Part shown: positions 62,301-64,000 of the stretch, piece after piece | Layout of the letters: every line of letters begins with the position of its first letter | Numbering within the stretch: position 1 is the stretch's first letter | The notes under the pieces: model-generated | Seen by the model: only the letters and a program-made list of their open reading frames with translations | The model's database searches: none | What the model was told of the DNA's origin: nothing | Made by a program: the position numbers and the translations under genes | Assembly (NCBI GenBank): GCA_032622095.1 | Contig: CP136067.1 | Location: forward strand, 80,750,705 to 80,814,704 | Length of the DNA: 64,000 nt | DNA from: Siphonodentalium dalli | Taxonomy: Eukaryota; Mollusca; Scaphopoda; Gadilida; Siphonodentaliidae | Direction of reading: 5' to 3'

Positions 62301-63897
62301 CTGTTTGGTGTTGCAAACTTGCAAGTCAGAAAAGAATATTATTTTAATTGACTTTTTTATTTTGACATATTGTTATGGCTTTCCGTGCCTTATATATTAT
62401 CTGTATGATTGAGGTAAACTTAATTTTGATTACCAGTATCTGTGTATAAACTGTAATAAACAGTATTCTTTGACTAAAAAATCAACCATTTCAGAGACTG
62501 TTTTTAGTCAAGTTTTTAAGTTTATTTTTTTAAAACTATGCAGGTTTTAACTTCTATTAGAGATTTGAAAATCGTTATATTTTGGTAGAACCCTATCACA
62601 CAGATAGTGTCCTGATAGCTTATTTATGGAGAAACTATTCAATGCCTCTTCAATGCATGTTACAGATAATTAGATCACCATCAAGGCTGATTATAAATTT
62701 CCTAAGGGTTTAGGTCAAAATTGCAATATTTGAAATATAAATTTGTCAGGTTATATGTTTTTTTGGGGTATTTTAACTGTATAACAGTCAAATATGGGCC
62801 ACTGGATGTAGACAAAATTAATAATCATGACTGCGGTTATATTGACAATGACCTGACCTGTCATTACACCTCAAAAGAATTTTTTTTTGCAGAAATCATG
62901 GTTTATTCATTAAAGATGCATAATCCGAATTAACGCTCCCAAATTACTATTTCTTTGGCTTCGGGGGTAAAAATATTTGATTCGAGTCCAGGAAACCACC
63001 CGTCAAAGCTTGGAGTGATCAGATATCAATTTTTTATATCTATTATTTTTCACCACCGGTGCTTTTTAGTGGCCTAGAAAAAAGCTGACGAGCCGATGGT
63101 CTCGGACCAAATTGCGGATGAAGATGGATAACTCTAAAATTAAGTGGCTATCGTTGAGCAAAATGTTGATAATTGTTATTGTTGGAATCTAATGATATGG
63201 GGACCATTAAATCGGATTGAGTACCTTTAAAGAGAAAAAGTAAGTAAACAAAGTAAGTCACTTCAAATTTTGTTTAGGACAATCTCCTCGACCTAAGGCT
63301 TATACTCAGGCTTCATCTACATGATGCACATTCGTTGAATTCTCATCTCTTTTTACAGGCGTATTATGGCCGAGACGCCTTGTGCAAAGCACTCTACAGC
63401 AAACTGTTCTCATGGCTCATTCAGAGAATCAACGACAGTATTCAGGTAATTTATTTAGAATTATTCTAGTGCTTTAGTTGATATAGAAAATTGTGAGTAA
63501 CCAAGTCAAATGTTTATTTCTTGCAATGGTTTTCAGTTTAGCCAAAGTTTCTGAAAAATGACCAAAAAAATTCAGAAATGTCAAAAAAATTGGCCTCAAT
63601 ATTATTCTAGCCAGTGGACTTGACTTTAATTCTCAACAGAGATATCATTTTAAATTAGGAAAAGATTATGCTCATATTGAAATCGAGTTCAAGAAAAAAT
63701 TATTGACATTTCGTGGTTAGGATGTTATATATACTTATACTTTTGAACAACCCAACAACCATATTGTCTAACCTCTGATTATCTAATTATTTAATTATAG
63801 TATATTATATTGGTTGTCTAATTAATTATAGGTAAAAGAAGAAGGAAAGCGGAAAGTGATGGGTGTGCTCGATATCTATGGATTTGAAGTGTTTCAG
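26211..63897 (+). CDS. Class I unconventional myosin, motor domain N-terminal half (MYO1A/MYO1B-like), 12 exons, 3' incomplete
   Basis: Twelve exons with GT-AG introns join in frame into 396 codons (exon coordinates in the summary). Seen: P-loop GESGSGKT at residues 108-115, switch I NDNSSRFGK at 160-168, the strings LLQSNPVLEAFGNAKT and NYLLEKSR, RDALCK at 350-355, and switch II LDIYGFE at 387-393. Known of the family: these are the ATP-binding and actin-coupled elements of the myosin motor, and class I myosins are single-headed, membrane-binding motors of the actin cortex with IQ and TH1 tail domains, which here lie outside the window. The TEDS position, 16 residues before the DALxK aspartate, is Asp335; an acidic residue there fits animal class I myosins, which do not need heavy-chain phosphorylation. 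The start at 26211 has G at -3 and +4 and matches the usual short N-terminus; a 6-codon upstream ORF begins at 26204. MYO1A/B assignment rests on remembered similarity (GVSD.VLL, VAAVSGKG, KGDPMGGVI). Introns make up about 97% of the visible span. Confidence 0.95.
27096..27660 (+). repeat. GCTCACCTGAGACGAAGTCT dispersed repeat, copy 1
   Basis: Starts 'agctcacctgagacgaagtc', then a GTCC-rich run (27150-27183), then two to three diverged copies of a roughly 180-bp module: 'ggttcatatttg', 'cagatttgttcaaatg', 'gggccataactctattcct'. This layout is one I associate with molluscan genomes; no protein is encoded. Confidence 0.75.
28085..28605. repeat. Tandem duplication with about 350-bp spacing
   Basis: 'aaggaaatattgttaggc', 'catccaaataaatca', 'atgtcctattct' and 'gcagggatgtcccca' occur in the same order near 28099 and 28433, each preceded by a damaged TGCATTCTC hairpin (28040-28085 and 28350-28425). 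Confidence 0.75.
28930..29440 (+). repeat. GCTCACCTGAGACGAAGTCT dispersed repeat, copy 2
   Basis: Starts 'ggctcacctgagacgaagtc' at 28930 with a shorter GTCC run, then the same 'gggttcatatttggtgtgga' and 'cagatttgttcaaatgggg' modules as at 27096-27660. Confidence 0.75.
31121..31342. mobile_element. TTAACCCTTTCATGA-type double-hairpin MITE
   Basis: TTAACCCTTTCATGATGAGA at 31121 and 'cagtcatggaaggattaa' ending at 31342. Both internal hairpins are recognisable, but the second has lost part of its right arm. Confidence 0.85.
31501..31764. mobile_element. TTAACCCTTTCATGA-type double-hairpin MITE, inverted copy
   Basis: TTAACCCTTCTATGACTGGA at 31501 and 'cccatcatgaaatggttaa' ending at 31764. Relative to 31121-31342 the interior runs in the opposite direction ('cttcctggaattttgcgaaaa' is on the left). 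A hairpin remnant fills 31343-31490 between the two copies. Confidence 0.85.
32249..32364 (+). CDS. Myosin I exon 2 (residues 46-83 plus two bases)
   Basis: The acceptor ttcttcag ends at 32248 and the donor gtaagt starts at 32365. It encodes TYIGNVVISVNPYK and continues to NIYELPPH, the conserved start of the motor core before the P-loop. It ends in phase 2, with codon 84 split. The next intron is 8,000 bp, the largest seen. Confidence 0.95.
33912..34128. mobile_element. CAGTAATGCCC palindromic MITE, full length
   Basis: TACAGTAATACTCTAATTAA to 'cttagggcattactgta', a 217-bp near-perfect palindrome bounded by TA. Arms can pair over about 100 bp with a very short loop. Confidence 0.9.
34425..34651. 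mobile_element. TTAACCCTTTCATGA-type double-hairpin MITE, reference copy
   Basis: TTAACCCTTTCATGATGGGA at 34425 and 'cagtcatgaaagggttaa' ending at 34651. The order is TTAA, 'ccctttcatgatgggagctg', 'gatcctgtgcc', hairpin 1, 'cttacaagatcaaggtaaat', 'attgttaggcc', hairpin 2, 'ggcacagggttttc', 'cagaaagctccagtcatg', TTAA. Hairpin 2 here is collapsed. Confidence 0.9.
35851..36017. mobile_element. TTAACCCTTTCTTTAC-type MITE
   Basis: 'ttagccctttattttctatt' at 35851 and 'tttagtaaataaagggttaa' ending at 36017, with 'actcattgacgagtagttcc' and 'gaacacccctccatatgg' inside. The left TTAA has one substitution. Confidence 0.8.
37133..37353. mobile_element. CAGTAATGCCC palindromic MITE, full length
   Basis: TACAGTAATGCCCTAAAGTA to 'tttagggcattgctgta', bounded by TA. 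Both arms carry the same extra A ('ctaaag' against 'ctttag'). Confidence 0.9.
37824..37935. mobile_element. Double-hairpin MITE, internally deleted copy
   Basis: 'ttaaccataccatgatggag', 'aaaaccctgtgccagtgc' and then directly 'ggatctttaatgctgcacc', so one full hairpin and the spacer are missing. Confidence 0.65.
38511..38762. mobile_element. TTAACCCTTTCTTTAC-type MITE
   Basis: 'aaaccctttccttactaaga' near 38514 and 'tttagtacagaaagggttaa' ending at 38762. The interior includes 'ttggtctgtctgtctgtc' and 'ctgaacacacctccagatg'. Confidence 0.8.
39062..39278. mobile_element. CAGTAATGCCC palindromic MITE, full length
   Basis: CAGTAATGCCCTAAATAATC at 39064 to 'attagggcattactgta' ending at 39278. The left flank is TT rather than TA. 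A solo left end with the same sequence lies at 38985-39015. Confidence 0.9.
39446..39990. mobile_element. Two adjacent TTAACCCTTTCTTTAC-type MITEs in opposite orientation
   Basis: 39446-39719 reads 'ctatactaaatactgatcat' to 'cagtaaatgaaggggttaa'. From about 39823, 'caacccttctatactaaatg' and 'gattctccctttcagtt' begin an inverted second copy that fades near 39990. Confidence 0.6.
40051..40266. mobile_element. CAGTAATGCCC palindromic MITE, about 100 bp upstream of the P-loop exon
   Basis: TACAGTAATGCCCTAAATAA to 'tttagggcattactgta', TA on both sides. Its right end lies 98 bases before exon 3. Confidence 0.9.
40365..40459 (+). CDS. Myosin I exon 3 (P-loop exon, residues 84-115 plus one base)
   Basis: The acceptor cgcttcag ends at 40364 and the donor is gtttga at 40460, a weaker GT site. 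It encodes IYAIADDAYRSM, then DQCIIISGESGSGKT. The Walker A/P-loop has serine where nearly all myosins have alanine. It ends in phase 1. The next intron is 2,531 bp. Confidence 0.94.
40604..40976. mobile_element. TTAACCCTTTACCCAACA-type double-hairpin MITE, right terminus damaged
   Basis: TTAACCCTTTACCCAACAGA at 40604. Two nearly perfect hairpins follow (loops 'gtcgaccataggtcgc' and 'gcgacctatggtcgac'), then 'caatgtggtcaaggagccgg' and 'tttgttgggtaaac' where the intact copy at 49131-49519 has TAAAGGGTTAA. Confidence 0.88.
41130..41290. repeat. AATTAATTAC-rich block
   Basis: 'aagtaattaattacaattac' occurs repeatedly in both orientations. Its first phrase, 'gggtcaattactt', resembles the end of the nested element at 14383-14725. 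Confidence 0.55.
41350..41410. mobile_element. TTAA MITE (AGGTACTCAA ends), solo left end
   Basis: TTAAAGGTACTCAATCCGAT at 41350 and 'gatggtccccatatcat' followed by a CAA run. No matching right end nearby. Confidence 0.65.
41630..42095. repeat. Dispersed repeat, inverse match at 56090-56460
   Basis: 'gagtacaagaaaacacatac', 'gtacacaacattgtataa' and 'aagtcatattggactc' followed by its own inverse; the same phrases appear reverse-complemented around 56090-56345. Also 'cttttgcccaatcagaaaaa' against 'tttctggttgggcaaaag'. Confidence 0.65.
42470..42905. repeat. Diverged tandem duplication, about 270-bp spacing
   Basis: 'gggagccatcgttttttttt' / 'gggaggcatttattttttcc', 'cacatttattgcgatttgtt' / 'cgcatttattggagaattgt' and 'ttgaaaatttacaggcatgt' occur in the same order twice. 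The second copy ends about 85 bases before exon 4. Confidence 0.7.
42991..43095 (+). CDS. Myosin I exon 4 (residues 116-150)
   Basis: The acceptor cgcttttcag ends at 42990 and the donor gtaaaa starts at 43096. It encodes EASKIIMQYVAAVSGKG, the short loop-1 region, then LLQSNPVLE. The string VAAVSGKG resembles MYO1B in particular. Phase 1 on both sides. The next intron is 1,784 bp. Confidence 0.95.
43540..43690. repeat. Dispersed repeat, inverse match at 37927-38070
   Basis: 'gatgtaaatatttacaattg' and 'ttctatggagtggtacggt' are the reverse complement of phrases in intron 2 ('caattgtaaatatttac', 'ccactccatagaa'). Confidence 0.7.
44156..44611. mobile_element. Composite MITE with perfect 23-bp ends and two GAGGTCCCC palindromes
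   Basis: CAGGCCTCAAAATATGGTGC plus TGG at 44156-44178 is exactly reverse-complemented at 44589-44611. Inside are two copies of the 'gaatgaggtccc' to 'gggacctcatt' palindrome, at about 44184-44277 and 44487-44578. No coding capacity. The flanks (tatatcag / tattcagt) hint at a decayed target duplication. Confidence 0.85.
44880..44926 (+). CDS. Myosin I exon 5 (47 nt, switch I)
   Basis: The acceptor atttttcag ends at 44879 and the donor gtaagt starts at 44927. It encodes AFGNAKTTRNDNSSRF, covering most of switch I, whose Asn and Ser residues coordinate nucleotide. It ends in phase 0. The next intron is 738 bp. Confidence 0.95.
45166..45315. mobile_element. TTAACCCTTTCATGA-type MITE, shortened copy
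   Basis: TTAACTATTCTATGGCTGGA at 45166 and 'ccgtcatgaaagggttaa' ending at 45315. One hairpin is collapsed to 'gcattctcttcatgggagac'. Confidence 0.82.
45665..45728 (+). CDS. Myosin I exon 6 (64 nt)
   Basis: The acceptor ctatttcag ends at 45664 and the donor gtaagt starts at 45729. It encodes GKYMDIEFDYKGDPMGGVIT plus N and the first base of Tyr. It completes switch I (FGK) with exon 5. It ends in phase 1. The next intron is 2,319 bp. Confidence 0.95.
46077..46293. mobile_element. CAGTAATGCCC palindromic MITE, full length
   Basis: TACAGAAATGCCCTAAATAA to 'tttagggcattactgta', TA on both sides, near-perfect palindrome. Confidence 0.9.
46320..47170. repeat. Duplicated intron segment, copy in intron 6
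   Basis: Collinear, diverged match to 51960-52865: 'cccgatttaggtggg', 'ctaacttcatacaat', 'gaaaacaagctttctaatta', 'ttcacccagcaagaaa', 'gacatgacaacatctcaaa' type and 'ggtggtgtcaaagaccat' occur in the same order in both. Interrupted by the MITE at 46560-46822. Confidence 0.82.
46560..46822. mobile_element. TTAACCCTTTCATGA-type double-hairpin MITE, near complete
   Basis: TTAACCCTTTCATGAGGGGA at 46560 and 'catccatggaagtgttaa' ending at 46822. Both hairpins are intact. Inserted into a duplicated segment whose partner at 51960-52865 lacks it. Confidence 0.9.
47812..47912. mobile_element. GAGGTCCCC palindromic MITE core
   Basis: 'atgcagaatgaggtcccaga' mirrors 'ctctggggacctcattct' around a degenerate centre, followed by 'ccaaatgtccagcacctg'. 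It lies about 135 bases upstream of the microexon. Confidence 0.78.
48048..48061 (+). CDS. Myosin I exon 7 (14-nt microexon, YLLEK)
   Basis: Fourteen bases between aaaacag (ends 48047) and gtaagc (starts 48062). Joined to the T left by exon 6 they read YLLEK; exon 8 then opens with SRV, restoring the near-invariant NYLLEKSRV string. Without it the frame shifts, so reading frame and family conservation both require it. It ends in phase 0. The next intron is 5,254 bp. Confidence 0.9.
49131..49519. mobile_element. TTAACCCTTTACCCAACA-type double-hairpin MITE, intact
   Basis: TTAACCCTTTACCCAACAGA at 49131 and 'tgttgggtaaagggttaa' ending at 49519, 389 bp. Both hairpins are nearly perfect. It is almost base-for-base the same as 40604-40976 through the hairpins and the 'tcaaggagccggttcca' tail. 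Confidence 0.93.
50524..51735. repeat. Duplicated 1.2-kb segment, copy in intron 7
   Basis: Starts 'tttttatgtttacccata' with a 'ggtaaacat' inverse, GTCC-rich run, 'gccaagggtaccccg' and 'gtactggtaaatttgtttgg', then 'atgtctcttatgccaatgtg' and ends 'gccgatcgtgatcggcctct' at about 51770. The same order occurs at 58178-59515. A truncated TTAACCC hairpin MITE (51520-51590) is shared by both. Confidence 0.88.
51960..52865. repeat. Duplicated intron segment, copy in intron 7
   Basis: Partner of 46320-47170, in the same orientation and order. It carries its own insertion (52178-52512) at nearly the position where the partner carries the MITE 46560-46822. Confidence 0.82.
52178..52512. mobile_element. 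TTAA-type MITE (CCTCTTsGCTGC ends)
   Basis: 'ataacctcttcgctgc' at 52178 and 'gcagccaagaggttaa' ending at 52512 are inverted repeats; the left TTAA has decayed to ATAA. The interior starts with the palindrome 'acgtccgtaa' / 'ttacggacgt'. Confidence 0.75.
53316..53400 (+). CDS. Myosin I exon 8 (residues 193-220 plus one base)
   Basis: The acceptor tatag ends at 53315 and the donor gtaagt starts at 53401. It encodes SRVAGQSNGERNFHIFYQLL, then HGADSELL. GERNFHIFYQLL is a conserved myosin motor string. It ends in phase 1. The next intron is 1,394 bp. Confidence 0.95.
53508..53770. mobile_element. TTAACCCTTTCATGA-type double-hairpin MITE, near complete
   Basis: TTAACCGTTTATTGACGGGA at 53508 and 'cagtcatggtagggttaa' ending at 53770. 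Both hairpins are intact, with 'gtgagtctcccattggga' type loops. It lies about 105 bases after exon 8. Confidence 0.88.
54280..54635. repeat. Tandem duplication, about 180-bp unit
   Basis: 'tcaaccagcatgggaacc', 'attttgagttcagtcggagt' and 'cattttggtg' occur twice (about 54367 and 54536). It ends about 160 bases before exon 9. Confidence 0.85.
54795..55049 (+). CDS. Myosin I exon 9 (255 nt, residues 221-305)
   Basis: The acceptor attcacag ends at 54794 and the donor gtaata starts at 55050. It encodes LKLLNETSSYNYLRG, then FQNVRRGMEVIGFSADEMDL and ILNLGNVEFEY, the expected upper-50-kDa motor segment. It is the largest coding exon here and ends in phase 1. The next intron is 6,994 bp and contains the Crypton-like fragment and the hAT-like element. 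Confidence 0.95.
55318..55880. repeat. Degenerate tandem repeat, about 4 copies of a 135-150 bp unit
   Basis: 'tatctcagccatgtgttatc', 'gatctgaatgatatttgg' and 'ttttccattctagagttatc' recur at about 55330, 55457, 55606 and 55750, each with indels. Confidence 0.85.
56090..56460. repeat. Dispersed repeat, inverse of 41630-42095
   Basis: 'ctatttctggttgggcaaaa', 'gtcatattggactcccgaaa' and 'acaatgttgtgtacagtatg' reverse-complement phrases in intron 3. It also contains its own inverted arms ('catacagatgg', 'tacacattgtataata'). Confidence 0.65.
56554..56657. mobile_element. CAGTAATGCCC palindromic MITE, left arm only
   Basis: TACAGTAATGCTCTAAGTAA through 'ttagtcggaaatatgacttg' and 'ggaaagctct', then the family match stops. 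Confidence 0.8.
56880..57900. mobile_element. Element with palindromic ends around the Crypton-like fragment
   Basis: 'gagggcattatggtttctta' and 'acagcccgatagg' (56917-56950) are mirrored at 56990-57030 ('ggccgttaagaaaccataatgcc'). Phrases 'gggccataatgaac', 'gaatgcccttat' and 'ggaaataataacaaat' near 57785-57905 resemble a second inverted end. 'atatcagtggctgatcaaaa' at 56857 and 'atatcattggctgatcaaaa' at 57904 flank the region in direct orientation. Boundaries uncertain. Confidence 0.5.
57137..57434 (-). pseudogene. Crypton-like tyrosine recombinase N-terminal fragment, frameshifted
   Basis: On the minus strand an ATG at 57434 reads MSQSSELDENQLNFLENSAR, later TIYGARRFEDWLEKKKQKL, then a stop. 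One base over, the frame continues CDFSSISTDSLNDLLRKFYA, EVKPKKSGGS and LTCLRAAIHRHI to a stop at 57137. Joined by one indel in the A-rich run, this order (FxxWL, then LxxFYAEVxxKxG, then LxxxRAAIHRHI) resembles the core-binding domain of Crypton-type tyrosine recombinases and the ZMYM/KCTD1/QRICH1-like host proteins derived from them (recalled, not searched). The catalytic Arg/His/Tyr region is absent. Non-functional remnant in intron 9, antisense to myosin. Confidence 0.6.
58178..59515. repeat. Duplicated 1.3-kb segment, copy inside the hAT-like element
   Basis: Collinear with 50524-51735, from 'tttatgtttacccatac' to 'gccgatcgtgatcggcctct', including the same truncated hairpin MITE ('taccagtgcattctcttata', 59320). 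It contains one extra 'gagttatggcc' module. Confidence 0.88.
59512..60440. repeat. TATACGCCC-bounded repeat with 4-5 internal modules
   Basis: Starts 'tatacgcccttttgaaaa' and ends near 'gagggcgtata' (60430). Between are a GTCC/GGGC run and diverged copies of a roughly 170-bp module: 'ttgttgtccggatgataact', 'aatttggtatgtgggttt', 'agttatgccccttatttgac'. No protein encoded. Confidence 0.8.
60530..60575. repeat. AGATATATAT short tandem repeat
   Basis: 'agatatatat' recurs about four times at 12-bp spacing. Confidence 0.85.
60594..61320. mobile_element. Foldback element of about 0.72 kb (GGGGATTAGYGATTT ends)
   Basis: 'ctaggggattagcgattt' at 60607 and 'aaatcactaatcccctt' ending at 61320 are inverted. 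Inner inverted pairs follow in order: 'ccaggtttcattttcgaa' against 'ttcgaaaatgaaacttg', and 'gctgtccgaatatttc' against 'gaaatattcggaccac'. The whole unit folds into a long imperfect hairpin. Confidence 0.78.
61681..61755. repeat. Tandem 33-bp repeat near the right end of the hAT-like element
   Basis: 'acttcgccttattattgtga' plus 'cagggagaagtc' occurs twice in perfect tandem, followed by a third partial 'acttcgccc'. Subterminal repeats of this kind are common transposase-binding sites in hAT elements (inference). Confidence 0.8.
62044..62162 (+). CDS. Myosin I exon 10 (TEDS-site exon, residues 306-345)
   Basis: The acceptor tagtttcag ends at 62043 and the donor gtaagt starts at 62163. It encodes AVDNVCELLQSDKEILITAL, then TQKTVDVKEDQVKTDLTVPA. 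Counting 16 residues back from Asp351 of DALCK gives Asp335, the TEDS position. It ends in phase 0. The next intron is 1,196 bp. Confidence 0.94.
62945..63230. mobile_element. TTAA MITE (AGGTACTCAA ends), left end missing
   Basis: 'tttggcttcgggggtaaaaa' and 'gattcgagtccaggaaa' on the left and 'atcggattgagtacctttaa' ending at 63230. It is the same family as 12040-12516. It ends 128 bases before exon 11. Confidence 0.8.
63359..63445 (+). CDS. Myosin I exon 11 (residues 346-374)
   Basis: The acceptor ctttttacag ends at 63358 and the donor gtaatt starts at 63446. It encodes AYYGRDALCKALYSKLFSWL, then IQRINDSIQ. The family motif is usually DALAK; here Cys replaces the second Ala. Phase 0 on both sides. 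The next intron is 386 bp. Confidence 0.95.
63832..63897 (+). CDS. Myosin I exon 12 (switch II, residues 375-396), last in window
   Basis: The acceptor aattatag ends at 63831 and the donor gtaatt starts at 63898. It encodes VKEEGKRKVMGVLDIYGFEV plus FQ, containing switch II (LDIYGFE). Phase 0 on both sides. The rest of the motor and the tail must lie beyond base 64000. Confidence 0.95.
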
Positions 63898-64000
63898 GTA
63901 ATTATGGATAGCGTGGTGAAATTTAGCATATTTTAGAATGACATGCCGCATCAGGCCTTTTTATTGTGATGACTAATGTTATGACATAAAAACCTCTGAA

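Noticed and set aside
1-64000. tRNA, rRNA or other structured RNA genes
   Set aside because: No internal promoter boxes or cloverleaf pattern were noticed by eye; a covariance-model scan would be needed to exclude them. All strong hairpins found belong to repeated elements.

Overview
The window is animal nuclear DNA: AT-rich, with GT-AG introns, one recognisable gene broken into small exons over about 38 kb, and very many short inverted-repeat transposons. The repeat style (families with runs of GTCCGTCC or CTGT, modules reading like 'gagttatggccc', 'gctcacctgagacgaagtctcc' units) is what I associate with lophotrochozoan, especially molluscan, genomes. That placement is an inference from style, not a measured match.

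The gene is a plus-strand class I (short-tailed, MYO1A/MYO1B-like) unconventional myosin. Twelve coding exons lie at 26211-26345, 32249-32364, 40365-40459, 42991-43095, 44880-44926, 45665-45728, 48048-48061, 53316-53400, 54795-55049, 62044-62162, 63359-63445 and 63832-63897. They join in frame into 1188 nt (396 codons) that cover the N-terminal half of the motor: P-loop (residues 108-115), switch I (160-168), the TEDS position (Asp335) and switch II (387-393). The gene runs off the right edge. Exon 7 is a 14-nt microexon. The P-loop reads GESGSGKT instead of the usual GESGAGKT.

Left half (1-26200): no confident host gene. A possible 3' terminal exon sits at the extreme left (2-103). The rest is mobile and repetitive: two MITEs with 8-bp type target duplications (1040-1514, 1696-2134), a 15-bp minisatellite (3937-4398), a 5'-truncated, frameshifted CR1/Jockey-type LINE (5362 to about 7010), a CCAACGTTGG-rich array (7462-7935), a TTAA-bounded MITE (10438-11025), a 62-bp minisatellite, a 1.34-kb inverted-repeat element with a TTAA MITE nested in it (11597-12934), a TTAA MITE split by a TA-type MITE (14086-14929), two hairpin MITEs (15043-15183, 15238-15400), and a 31-bp minisatellite (20575-21372). 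A CpG-containing stretch at about 13620-13741 ending in a consensus donor is a speculative untranslated first exon.

Right half (26200-64000): introns of 0.4-8 kb packed with MITEs. Several families share TTAA followed by CCCTTT at their ends (piggyBac-like by signature). A near-perfect palindrome of about 215 bp with TA ends (Tc1/mariner-like by signature) recurs at least nine times. Two pairs of duplicated intron segments are visible (46320-47170 with 51960-52865, and 50524-51735 with 58178-59500). Intron 9 holds a 3.75-kb hAT-like element with a perfect 8-bp target duplication (58029-61781) and a broken Crypton-like tyrosine recombinase fragment (57137-57434, minus strand). I found no CRISPR array, no convincing RNA gene and no novel multi-gene system. 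The most interesting material is the modular, multi-family MITE population in one host gene.
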